Position numbers and translations under genes: made by a program. Shown here in pieces: positions 9,001 through 16,199 of a stretch of 64,000 bases of DNA (the stretch's first letter is position 1; the number at the start of each line of letters is the position of its first letter). Below the pieces are notes generated by a model, which searched no databases, was not told where the DNA came from, and worked only from the letters and a program-made list of their open reading frames with translations. The stretch is from Polyangiaceae bacterium (GTDB lineage: Bacteria; Myxococcota_A; Polyangia; Polyangiales; Polyangiaceae): assembly GCA_013214025.1 (NCBI GenBank), contig JABSRN010000065.1:1-64000 (forward strand), in the 5' to 3' direction.

Positions 9001-9933
9001 GACGTGCAGCTCAAGATGGGCGCGTACATTCTCGACGGCATGTTCACCGGGAAGATCAACGCCATGGAAAAAGCCATGGCGGGTGAGTTGAGCTTTATGG
9101 GCGATGCCTCCAAGGCGATGACGCTACAGGAGATGCAGTCGTCTCTCGGACGTCTCTACAAAGCTGGTCGTGAAAAGTACGGCGATCCCGGCGATCTTGA
9201 GAAGCTAGCCAAAGAAGGCCCGCCGAAGAAAAAGGGCCGCAAGGGCAAACGCGCTGGCGCGACCGCAACGGTGGTTGCGGCGGGCCCCGTGAAGAAGCGC
9301 GTCGGCGACGAGCGCGACGATCTCTGCGATGTGGTCGAAGAACTGTACGGAATCGAACTCATCACGGCCACCGGCGGCAACGTCAGCGTGAAAGCCAGCA
9401 CCGGCGACGACGAATACTGGATTACGCCGAGCGCGATGTTCAAGGGGAACCTGGATCCGGAGACCATGGTTCGCATTTCGAACGACGGTAAGAAGGTGGG
9501 CGAGGGTGGCACCCCGTCCAGCGAGCGAATGGTGCATCTGGCCATGTACGAAGCACGGCCCAACGCCCGCGCGGTCATTCACTGTCATGCACCCCATGCG
9601 ACAATCCTCGCCAATACCGGATTGCCCTTCCTCCCCATCTCTACCGAGGCTGCATTCTTCGGTGAAATCGCCCGTATTCCCTTCATCATGCCGGGTACTC
9701 CCGACTTGGCGAGCGCCGTGGGCGAAGCGGCTAAGAACAGCCACGCTGTCTTGATGACCAATCACGGACTCGTGGTTGCCGGGCTCAGCCTGCGTAAATG
9801 CGCGGACATGGTCGAGGTCGTGGAACGCACCGCCGAGATCATTCTGGGCTGCTACGCGGTCGGCAAAGAGCCGCCAGTACTGCCGGCCGACGATGTGAAG
9901 AAGCTCCGTGAGATGGGCACGATGATGGCCTAG
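6037..9933 (+). CDS. Four-domain fusion: FGGY sugar kinase / 2-hydroxyacid dehydrogenase / SCP2 / class II aldolase
   Basis: The 1298-residue protein reads as four units. Residues 1-510 are an FGGY carbohydrate kinase (LDIGGGGGR near the start, GGADTQCGLLG, and LLAGGMSRSGLFAQ near 409). Residues 523-865 are a D-2-hydroxyacid dehydrogenase with Rossmann GFGAIG at about 684-689 and catalytic Arg768, Glu797 and His816. A run of Asp/Glu (901-918) leads to an SCP2-like domain (920-1045), then a Lys-rich linker. Residues 1089-1298 are a class II aldolase with GGNVS, Glu1163 and zinc ligands His1182, His1184 and His1243. The start at 6037 is chosen for its GGAG and because MSYLMGLDIGG opens the kinase fold. 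All catalytic residues checked are present. Separate kinase, dehydrogenase and aldolase genes of these families form sugar-catabolic operons in other bacteria (known, not checked here). The substrate is unknown. An ATG with GAGGAGG ahead of it at 8794 could also give a separate SCP2-aldolase product. Confidence 0.9.
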   Translation: MSYLMGLDIGGGGGRCLLVNTESGETTSAFRAWSFPVAPETGNVGFDIDLDALWSSLCEAAQEALAKSGASSTDVKGVAVAAFRFGTVILDGNGEAVYAGPNRDGRAAMQGMSMAGEYGDEVAAATGRYPNPAFAVSRVLWLKDVAGDEFAKAKTVLAANDWVAYKLCGELATDFSQAGETGVFDLKKRQWASDVLEKVGLSPSLFPAVKQAGSLLGKLTGESAAALGLNADTAVAVGGADTQCGLLGIGAVNSGDLAIVAGTTAPIQWVTEQAEIDPANQIWSGQHVTEGQFLLEANAGPVGDALDWMGNTMYATSPSPAAALLGDAAAAAPGARGVQSTFGVSIHDARAVKVPIGSVTLSHLFTAPETDRSDMARSVVEGLAFGLKKNLELLETLRKDKAAKILLAGGMSRSGLFAQILADVSGVPVEVGDCNEATALGAAICAGVAAGVFSDLGAGATQLAKRSRVFTPGTNAEKYASIYSGWSRLHTAQAAADEVAQELKIGQIMEGMGQPEAETASVKRTKIFVSAAMDDEGIAALEELGDVTYQNFRETHNLLTGNSLVQALQGYEVFICEVDPVDVGAIQKCKELRVIATCRGDPVNIDIPGMGALGIPVINAPGRNADAVADLTIGFAISMARKLAEAGEFLRDEDVEAGDLGKMGAAFSQLQGKELWRKTFGLVGFGAIGKKVAARLVPFGVKVIVSDPFVTPEIAALHGATKVEFDELLETADFVSLHVPVTKSTTGMMGVEQFAKMKPGSFFINSARAALIDEQALVDTLEDEHLGGAAVDVFAVEPPGWDHPLLDLENVIATPHVGGNTFEVATHQGRIIAEDLKRILSGQKPRYALNPECLEAFDMSQPRVEASAEELAKLASDGGPATTDLAKAKNADKTTGAAARRSDEDEDEDEDYDDDEEDAMGIPEENRQIMASICREFVQGIITDDEIKKTEVPPVTLHFNISDIGEEFWFALDDGKVSGGMGPPKEDADVQLKMGAYILDGMFTGKINAMEKAMAGELSFMGDASKAMTLQEMQSSLGRLYKAGREKYGDPGDLEKLAKEGPPKKKGRKGKRAGATATVVAAGPVKKRVGDERDDLCDVVEELYGIELITATGGNVSVKASTGDDEYWITPSAMFKGNLDPETMVRISNDGKKVGEGGTPSSERMVHLAMYEARPNARAVIHCHAPHATILANTGLPFLPISTEAAFFGEIARIPFIMPGTPDLASAVGEAAKNSHAVLMTNHGLVVAGLSLRKCADMVEVVERTAEIILGCYAVGKEPPVLPADDVKKLREMGTMMA

Positions 9934-9948
9934 GGCTCGCCTTCGGCG

Positions 9949-9967
9949 AGTCCAGTGTACGAGCCGG
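9949..9967. repeat. Dispersed 19-bp intergenic repeat, copy 1
   Basis: AGTCCAGTGTACGAGCCGG lies about 15 bp after the stop of the fusion gene. An identical copy, in the same orientation, is at 13232-13250, and a copy with two mismatches is at 59782-59800. All three sit at gene ends. Confidence 0.6.
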
Positions 9968-10083
9968 GCGCGTCGCTGCACATTTCAAGCCCCCTTGGGC
10001 GAGGGGTGAAATGCTGCGCTCCGTCGCCAAATTTTGGCTCTACCGGAGTTTTTTCTAGGCCCTGGCCCCTTTGGCCTGCGGGG

Positions 10084-10872
10084 TTACGCCGGTTCGGTGT
10101 CTCGGTGCTCGACCGCCGGGGGCGGTCGACTCGTATGTTTGGCTGGTTCGATAGCGCTGATGACGGCTACTTGAAGCGCCAGGCGCCGTTCAGCGTTGAG
10201 TGGCGAACCGTCGAACTCGACCAAAGTGAAGCGGTCGAAGACTCGCCCGTTGGCCGTACGAACTGCAGACGAGACGATTTGTACTCGCTCTTCAAAGAGA
10301 GCGCTGGAGAGCGCGAGCAATAGGCCCGAGCGATCGCTGGTTTCGACTTCGAGCACGCAGGTTCGGCCGTTGTCTTCTTCTGAGAACTTTACGCGGGTAT
10401 CGATTCGACGATCCGCTGCGCGGTTTGCCCGCAAAGAGAGCTCGCGTGCCTTGCCGTGGCCGCCTTTGAGAAGTTCGGTGATCCGAGCCACCAATTTCGC
10501 GACGGCGGTTGAGCCCGGTAGGGGTTTGCAGGCCGAGTTGGGACGCAACCAGAATAGATCGACAGCCTGGCGTCGCCCCTCTGGACTGGTGCGCGTATAG
10601 GCTTGAGCGTGTACCAGCTTGAGCTCGATAATGAATAGCGCCGAGCTGATGGTGGAGAGCAGCCCCGGTCGGTCTTCGGCAATTACACAGACGCCAGCGA
10701 TATCAGCAGAGCCGACATCGAAGAGTCCGGCGCTAACTAGTTGTTCGCCGTGAGCGAGGGCAACGGCTGTGTGAGAGGCAATGGCGCTTGGCTCGAAGTA
10801 CTCCGTGTAGCTGTCCGGCATCGACGACACAAAGGCCGCGATCTGATCCGGGTGGGGCACCGAGTCCATCAC
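10084..10872 (-). CDS. Stand-alone double-ACT protein, GlnD C-terminal-like
   Basis: The 262-residue protein has two ACT domains: one near 59-130 (VIAEDRPGLLSTISSALF) and one near 170-240 (VETSDRSGLLLALSSALFEERVQI). This tandem resembles the C-terminal half of the PII uridylyltransferase GlnD, where the ACT pair senses glutamine, but the nucleotidyltransferase and HD domains are absent. It may therefore be a free small-molecule sensor. The start is a GTG followed at once by an ATG, with CGGAG upstream. The gene is convergent with the fusion gene, whose end is about 150 bp away, and it follows a Ser/Thr kinase gene in the same direction. Confidence 0.8.
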   Translation of the reverse strand: MMDSVPHPDQIAAFVSSMPDSYTEYFEPSAIASHTAVALAHGEQLVSAGLFDVGSADIAGVCVIAEDRPGLLSTISSALFIIELKLVHAQAYTRTSPEGRRQAVDLFWLRPNSACKPLPGSTAVAKLVARITELLKGGHGKARELSLRANRAADRRIDTRVKFSEEDNGRTCVLEVETSDRSGLLLALSSALFEERVQIVSSAVRTANGRVFDRFTLVEFDGSPLNAERRLALQVAVISAIEPAKHTSRPPPAVEHRDTEPA

Positions 10873-10989
10873 GCAGGTATACTCCGATTGAGCGAATTTG
10901 TGTGAGTCACGACTGACGCTATGCGCTATCGTGGATGGCAGACGCTGTTGCCGGAGCGACTCTCGCCGAGGGATGGCAGGTTTGTAGAT

Positions 10990-12549
10990 CTACGGTTGAG
11001 TTCCGAGGGGAGTCGAGCCGGGCATCCCAGGTGGAATCAATGGCCCCAAGGAACTGGGAAGTGGCGGCATTGTTTGGGGGAACACTGTGGGTAGTCCGGG
11101 GATGACCGGCAGGGCGCTGGGCAGTGCCAATACGGGACCTGTGCGAGCTTGGTGCGAGGTGGACGGTGCGCGCTTCGACCCGCTATGGGAGTGGGGTCGT
11201 TGTTTTTTTGTTCGTTTCCGATCGGAAGCTTTCACTGGGCGAAGTGGTAGTGCCACTTGAGCCGCGGCTTGGCGTTCGATTTCGGCCAAGTGTTTGCCGG
11301 GGGTGGGGAGTGGCGGCGGAACATGATGAGGCTGCATTTGTTGGGCGACGAGGCCGGCGCCGGCCGTGAGTACGCCGGCGAGCAATAGCCAAACCCAGCG
11401 CCCTCGGCTCGACTTCGAGTCGTCGCAGGTTTTCTGGGGAGGGGATGCAGTGACGGCGGGCAATGCGGCAGTGGGTACTCCGGCGGTGGGTGAAGCGCCG
11501 GAGTGAGTCGGTCGTGTCGCGGTTGCCGGGGACAGCACCGGCGCTGCGTCGTCTACGGGAGCGACGGTTTTTGCTACTCCAGGGGCGGGCCCGCCAGGAG
11601 CCGCCGCTTCTTGCCAGCTTGCCATGGCCATCGCGCCGGTTTGATCCGCAGAGACTGCCACTGCACCCTGACTGATTGAGCACGCTGCCCGGCCTAGTGA
11701 ACGCGCGTGGGGCAGCAGCTCGGCCATAAAAGCTTCGGCGGATGGGGGTCGGAGCTTAGGATCGGCGCTCAGCCCCCGATGCACCAACGCACTCAGCTCA
11801 GTGCTCACGTGAGGCGCCCGCTGATGAAGCGGGACGATGGAATCGCGGATGAACTGCTGGGCAATAGCTTGGGGATTGGCTCCGCGAGCGGGAAGCTCCC
11901 CGCAGAGCATTTCGTACAAGATAGCTGCTGTACTGAAGAGGTCTGCCCGGGCATCCGCTTGGTCGGCAGAATAAGCCTGCTCGGGTGCCATATATTCCGG
12001 CGTGCCCATCACTGTGCCCGGTCGAGTCTTGAAGCGCTTGTACTCTTCTGAGTCGCGAACCTTGGCGATACCAAAGTCGAATAGTTTGACGCTCACGCCA
12101 TCGCCACTGGGTAGGACGAACACGTTGTCTGGCTTCATATCCCGATGAACGATTCCGTTCTGGTGGGCCGCACTCAATCCGGCCAGCATCTGAACCGTGA
12201 TGTCGATGGCGAGAGCCAGCTCAAGCTTTCCGGAGATATCCAGTATGGCTTGCAGCGATTCGCCCACCAGCAACTCCATGACCAAATAGGCGGAGCCATC
12301 GTCTGTGGTATCGACGTCTGTTACTTGTGCGACGTGGGGGTTCTTGATTGTCGCTGAAACTCGGGCTTCAGTCAGGAACCGTTCTACCAATCCCGGCTGG
12401 CGGCTGAGTTCCTCAAGCAGGAACTTCAGTGCGACGCGAGTCTTGAGGATTTCGTGTTCGGCTTCGTAGACCGTGCCCATGCCGCCTTCGCCGATCAGTC
12501 TGATGATTCGGTAGCGACCGCCGATGCGAGAACCAGATTCCAGAATCAT
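10990..12549 (-). CDS. Membrane-anchored Ser/Thr protein kinase
   Basis: This is a Hanks-type kinase of 519 residues. Its kinase domain spans about 12-280: Gly-rich loop GEGGMG at 20-25, catalytic Lys42, HRDMKPDN at 135-142, DFG at 158-160 and APE at 188-190, so it should be active. A single membrane segment lies near 385-402 (WVWLLLAGVLTAGAGLVA). The C-terminal part is a Pro-rich, low-complexity extracytoplasmic tail with many PLP/PGMP turns and no sensor domain I recognise. Such kinases are numerous in Myxococcota. The neighbouring gene upstream is a cobalamin adenosyltransferase, which gives no hint about the signal. Confidence 0.93.
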   Translation of the reverse strand: MILESGSRIGGRYRIIRLIGEGGMGTVYEAEHEILKTRVALKFLLEELSRQPGLVERFLTEARVSATIKNPHVAQVTDVDTTDDGSAYLVMELLVGESLQAILDISGKLELALAIDITVQMLAGLSAAHQNGIVHRDMKPDNVFVLPSGDGVSVKLFDFGIAKVRDSEEYKRFKTRPGTVMGTPEYMAPEQAYSADQADARADLFSTAAILYEMLCGELPARGANPQAIAQQFIRDSIVPLHQRAPHVSTELSALVHRGLSADPKLRPPSAEAFMAELLPHARSLGRAACSISQGAVAVSADQTGAMAMASWQEAAAPGGPAPGVAKTVAPVDDAAPVLSPATATRPTHSGASPTAGVPTAALPAVTASPPQKTCDDSKSSRGRWVWLLLAGVLTAGAGLVAQQMQPHHVPPPLPTPGKHLAEIERQAAAQVALPLRPVKASDRKRTKKQRPHSHSGSKRAPSTSHQARTGPVLALPSALPVIPGLPTVFPQTMPPLPSSLGPLIPPGMPGSTPLGTQP

Positions 12550-12607
12550 GATCGGTTCCGGTATCGGGGTGGCTGTCCGTCAGTTGTCCGGGCGGGATGA
12601 ACTTCGG

Positions 12608-13162
12608 TCATGGGGATTGCGGTGGCCAAGGGATATCATTTACGCCAGCCGTGTGATTTGCCAAACGGGCGAAGCTGAACAACAGATCGCTGAGGCGGTT
12701 GAGATACATCAGGATGTTGCCTCGCACCGGCGACTCGGCACTCAGGCGGAGGACGCATCGTTCGGCTCGGCGACAGACCGTTCGACCATGATGCAGGGCG
12801 GCGCTGGCGGGAGTGCCACCCGGAAGAACGAAGGATTTTAAAGCTGGTAGTTCTGCCTCGGATTCGTCGATCCAGCCCTCCAGTCGTTCAATTTCCACGG
12901 TGCCGATGGGGCTGACCCGAAGTTTGTCTTCCTTGCCAGGCGTGCAGGCCAACTCGGCGCCGATCACAAACAGATCGCCCTGAATCGTGACGAGCTGAGC
13001 TGTGATGGATTTCGGGGGTTGGCTGGCAGCTGCGACGCCGACCACGGCGTCCAGTTCATCCACCGTGCCGTAGGCCTCGACACGCAGATCATCTTTGCGG
13101 ACGCGGGAACCACCGAAGAGCCCGGTAGTGCCGTCATCCCCCGTTTTTGTATAGATCTTCAC
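12608..13162 (-). CDS. pduO: Cob(I)alamin adenosyltransferase, PduO type
   Basis: The enzyme transfers the adenosyl group of ATP to cob(I)alamin, giving coenzyme B12. Family motifs are present: TKTGDDGTTGLFGG at the N terminus, AYGTVDELDAVVG, then LPGGTPASAALHHGRTVCRRAER and YLNRLSDLLF. Starting at the GTG at 13162 the product has 184 residues, the usual size; a longer frame runs to 13357 but would overlap the next gene and include the 19-bp repeat. No good ribosome binding site precedes the GTG. The gene points toward a Ser/Thr kinase gene with a 58-bp gap. Confidence 0.9.
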   Translation of the reverse strand: MKIYTKTGDDGTTGLFGGSRVRKDDLRVEAYGTVDELDAVVGVAAASQPPKSITAQLVTIQGDLFVIGAELACTPGKEDKLRVSPIGTVEIERLEGWIDESEAELPALKSFVLPGGTPASAALHHGRTVCRRAERCVLRLSAESPVRGNILMYLNRLSDLLFSFARLANHTAGVNDIPWPPQSP

Positions 13163-13231
13163 CGGGGGGAGCTTAGCAGAGCCCGCCGACAGGACGCCAA
13201 TCGCGGGTGGGGAGGCGCCTGGTCCTCGGCC

Positions 13232-13250
13232 AGTCCAGTGTACGAGCCGG
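13232..13250. repeat. Dispersed 19-bp intergenic repeat, copy 2
   Basis: This is an exact match to copy 1 at 9949-9967. It lies between the PilZ gene (stop at 13263) and the adenosyltransferase start, 12 bp past the PilZ stop, so both exact copies sit just downstream of a gene end. Confidence 0.6.
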
Positions 13251-13262
13251 CTCGTCCTGTTC

Positions 13263-14369
13263 TTAGGCTGCGAGGCCCAGGACCTCAGCGAAACATTGAT
13301 AGCGGTCCTTCCACAGATCCAGATCGGCGGCGCAGCCGTCGCTGATTCGCACGCCAAATCCAGGCGGAACGGTCGCGCCTATCCCGGGCCCGAACGCACG
13401 TCGCCAGACCACTTCGCCTTCCACGCGCACGCGGCGGTCCGATCGGGGAGGGGTGAGTTCCAACCAGACCTTGTCCTCTTGGGGTGGGGCCAGCGTCCGC
13501 ACGTAGAGGCCGCCTTCGCTGAGGTTGTAGGTGTATCCGACGTCGTCTCGGTCACTGCCTGCATTTCGGAACATGACTTGAGTTCCAAAGAGGAGCCGGC
13601 GCGAGGCGCGATTGTCAGTGCTGCTGCCGCGCATCAGCTCGTTAGCGAGGAAGACGACATTCTCTGGCGGAGCAAAGCCGTCGGTAACGGCGGCTTTTTC
13701 AAGATTACTGAGGGCTTCGCGGTGTTCAGAAATCTTACGCGGCGCGGCTGTGATGATCCATATCGCTTGGCTACCGCCTTCTTGGCCTCGCCTGACTGAT
13801 TCGGCTGGCGTATCATGTAGTTCGGCGCTCACCACGACTACCTTCACCTTCTCATCTTGAGAAAATTTCACGGTATCGTCCGGTGTCACGGCGAACATGA
13901 TTTCGTAGCCGGCGTTTTGAAGAACTCGAGCCAGTACTACTCGACGGGTTCGGTCTCCATCCGCCACCAGTGCGAAGCCCCGGCCGGCCGCGCTCATACG
14001 AGATGACTGTCTGGCGGGCAGAGCGCGGAGGCGGGCAAGCAGTGCGCGCATTTCGGAAAGTTTAACGACGTCGTCGCCGCCCCAACTGAAGGCTTCCGCG
14101 AAGCTCAGATCGTCCAAGTCCCGGGCGAGAGCCATGATGGGCACGGTTGCGTGCCGTGCGTGGGATCTGGCTTCGAGACACAGGCCCTCGGCCGACTTGG
14201 CCGAGTCCTCCACCAGCAGCACCGCTGGTTCGTTGCGCTGCATCCAGTCGGAGGCTTCTTTTAGGGTTTCGACGATGCAGAGATCGAGGGTGGCTTGGCT
14301 AGCAGCAACCGACAGCGCTACTCGCTCGTCACGTCGGAAGTTGCCTAGGAGTAGGGCTGGGTGATTCAT
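13263..14369 (-). CDS. PilZ-domain protein with two degenerate receiver domains
   Basis: The product (368 residues from the ATG at 14369) has two receiver-like folds followed by a C-terminal PilZ domain (LSEGGLYVR, with a following VEGEVVWRR strand). In the first receiver the segment expected to hold the phosphoacceptor reads AVLLVEDSA; in the second it reads VVVVSAEL. Aspartate is missing from the aligned position in both, so these look like pseudo-receivers. PilZ domains often bind c-di-GMP; the RxxxR part of that motif is not obvious here. An upstream TTG at 14426 is an alternative start, and neither start has a clear ribosome binding site. A regulatory protein tied to surface behaviour is a reasonable guess. 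Confidence 0.75.
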   Translation of the reverse strand: MNHPALLLGNFRRDERVALSVAASQATLDLCIVETLKEASDWMQRNEPAVLLVEDSAKSAEGLCLEARSHARHATVPIMALARDLDDLSFAEAFSWGGDDVVKLSEMRALLARLRALPARQSSRMSAAGRGFALVADGDRTRRVVLARVLQNAGYEIMFAVTPDDTVKFSQDEKVKVVVVSAELHDTPAESVRRGQEGGSQAIWIITAAPRKISEHREALSNLEKAAVTDGFAPPENVVFLANELMRGSSTDNRASRRLLFGTQVMFRNAGSDRDDVGYTYNLSEGGLYVRTLAPPQEDKVWLELTPPRSDRRVRVEGEVVWRRAFGPGIGATVPPGFGVRISDGCAADLDLWKDRYQCFAEVLGLAA

Positions 14370-14468
14370 CAACGGGATCAACGGCCACACCGCGTGTCGC
14401 GATACCCCAATCTGGTATAAAGCCAAGCGGTGCCCAGCCAGCGCGGCGTGCAGCGCTGGCGCGCGCGA

Positions 14469-14951
14469 CTAGGCTGACAGGATTTGTTGAATTTCGCCCT
14501 CGATGGTGTCGGGCTGTACCTGTTTGGCAAGTGCGAGTTCCTGCACGAGCAGGGTACGGGCCTGCTCCAGGAGCCTTCGCTCCCCGAAGGAGAGCGCCTT
14601 GGCGAATTTGAGTCGGTACATATCTCTCAGTACCTTCGCGATCTCCGACGGGAGTCCGCTTTGCAGCATGTTGGTGTAGGCACGAAAGCGCCTGTTCCAG
14701 GGTTGCTCGCTGACCGCGACCGCTGGAGTCTTGAGAATGTCAAAGATGCTACAGGCTTCGTCTTGTTGCATGACTGGGCGCAGGCCGACGCGGTCTGCAG
14801 CGCTGAGGGGGACCATGACCTTCAGCCCGCTACCGAGAATATTCATCACGTAAAACTCGGTCTTGGTTCCTCCCAGGTCTTTCTCCTCCACTCCGACGAT
14901 TTCGCCAACCCCGTGTTTCGGATGCACCGACAGATCCCCTACCTTGAACAT
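14469..14951 (-). CDS. cdnL: CarD/CdnL-family RNA polymerase-binding regulator
   Basis: The 160-residue protein begins MFKVGDLSVHPKHGVGEIVGVEEK, the CarD_N/TRCF fold that binds the RNA polymerase beta subunit. Its helical C-terminal part contains PWNRRFRAY, LRDMYRLK and LSFGERRLLEQARTLLVQELA. These match the CdnL/CarD group that stabilises open complexes at housekeeping promoters in myxobacteria and mycobacteria. The length matches CdnL and not the larger HMGA-bearing CarD of Myxococcus. The ATG at 14951 has AAGGGG upstream; an in-frame start at 14978 is less likely. Confidence 0.92.
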   Translation of the reverse strand: MFKVGDLSVHPKHGVGEIVGVEEKDLGGTKTEFYVMNILGSGLKVMVPLSAADRVGLRPVMQQDEACSIFDILKTPAVAVSEQPWNRRFRAYTNMLQSGLPSEIAKVLRDMYRLKFAKALSFGERRLLEQARTLLVQELALAKQVQPDTIEGEIQQILSA

Positions 14952-15073
14952 TGTTCCCCTTTCATGAGTGAGGAGCATGACTCCCCAATATCATCTGGTG
15001 TAGCACTGCCGGCACCTCCTGAGCAATTGGCCGCCGCTTTAGTTTCGAGAGTAGGTGGTGGAAATGTCAGCAG

Positions 15074-16198
15074 CTATAGGGGTTTCGTAGGGTGCGATAT
15101 GTCGGTGCTTTTGTCCCAATTAGACGATTTCATGATTTCCCAGACATCTGCTGCGACCGCTGCGCGCAGTCCCTGGGCCATCGCGTTGGGGTGCAGAAGC
15201 ACCGTCAACTCAAGGCGCTCACGGCTTGAGTTCACTTCTGCTGGGACTGCTGGATGACGCAGTGCGAGCAAGTGGCCGAGAGAGCTCGCGCGCAAGGCTT
15301 CCCAACTGCGCTCGAGCGTTGGGATATCCGCGGCGGGGTCCCAGTCACCGCTCATTGCGATGGTCAGACGGAGCTGAGTGCCTTCCACCCGAAGCGATGC
15401 GACAACCGCGGTGGCCGCGCCGAGCAGACCGCCGGCGCCGGCCACCCACTCGCCGGTAAACGGTCCAGGTGCGAAGAATGCACAGTCGGCTTCGGAGAAA
15501 TCACGGGCGAAGGCCCGGAAGTCTTCGGTGCGGGATATGGGCGAGGCTCGCTTGAGACGGCGGCGAGCAAATAGCTCCGCCGTGTTAGCGAGAGTTGGAT
15601 CGCCGACTGCGATGGCGCTGAAGCGATCTTCGGCGATTAGCAGCGTCTGCGGGGTGTTCCCGATGATGCCGGTATGGGCGCGGAGATTGGGCACCGGGTG
15701 CCGGCTCCGTTTGCCACTCAGCAGTCTCTGTAGGAAGGCCTTTTCGACCCGAACACCATTGCCTGACAGCCGGCTGAGGTAGAGAGTGCCAAGCGGATAA
15801 TTCGCGATCGCGCCGGCTCGGAGCCGGCGCAAGTCTACGCCGCTCTCCTGGGCGAATAGGTCGAGCCGGGGTCTCGGGAGTAGGAGCGCGAGAGCGTCCT
15901 TGAGTGTTGGCTGAGACGCGATCTGTTTGGGTTTGGCCAGAAGCAGCCAACGCAGGCTGGCAGCTTGAATGTAGTCCGCTAGCGGGCCTTGGTGGAGGGC
16001 CTCGGGAGCTGTCGGCTGGGCTTGCGGGTGGGGCTTCGGACCGCAAGCGGAGACCAGGAGCAGCGCCAGGAGCTGCGCGACGAGCGCCCAATGCCGGGGG
16101 ACTCGGCGACGCGGTGGCGTGGCATCGTCGAAGGGAGGCGGACTGGGCATGGCAGACTGGGCAGGCTGGTATCGTCTGTACTGGGCCTGCGCCGTCAC
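15074..16198 (-). CDS. Lipoprotein of unknown function
   Basis: A GTG at 16198 lies one base after the tyrS stop, suggesting translational coupling; a second start is the ATG at 16150. After a basic, Pro-rich leader comes a hydrophobic run (WALVAQLLALLLVSAC) with a good lipobox, giving lipidated Cys52 (or Cys36 from the later start). The mature part has about 320 residues with no family motif I recognise. It has an ordered alpha/beta feel (ADYIQAASLRWLLLAKP, LTIAMSGDWDPAADIPTLERSW), like many myxobacterial envelope lipoproteins that estimate barrier functions. Function is unknown. It is the last gene of a tyrS-lipoprotein unit. Confidence 0.75.
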   Translation of the reverse strand: MTAQAQYRRYQPAQSAMPSPPPFDDATPPRRRVPRHWALVAQLLALLLVSACGPKPHPQAQPTAPEALHQGPLADYIQAASLRWLLLAKPKQIASQPTLKDALALLLPRPRLDLFAQESGVDLRRLRAGAIANYPLGTLYLSRLSGNGVRVEKAFLQRLLSGKRSRHPVPNLRAHTGIIGNTPQTLLIAEDRFSAIAVGDPTLANTAELFARRRLKRASPISRTEDFRAFARDFSEADCAFFAPGPFTGEWVAGAGGLLGAATAVVASLRVEGTQLRLTIAMSGDWDPAADIPTLERSWEALRASSLGHLLALRHPAVPAEVNSSRERLELTVLLHPNAMAQGLRAAVAADVWEIMKSSNWDKSTDISHPTKPL

Positions 16199-16199
16199 C

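Noticed and set aside
9205-9981. Minus-strand frame of 258 codons opposite the aldolase end of the fusion
   Set aside because: It lies within the coding region of the fusion, which has conserved catalytic motifs; the antisense frame shows none.
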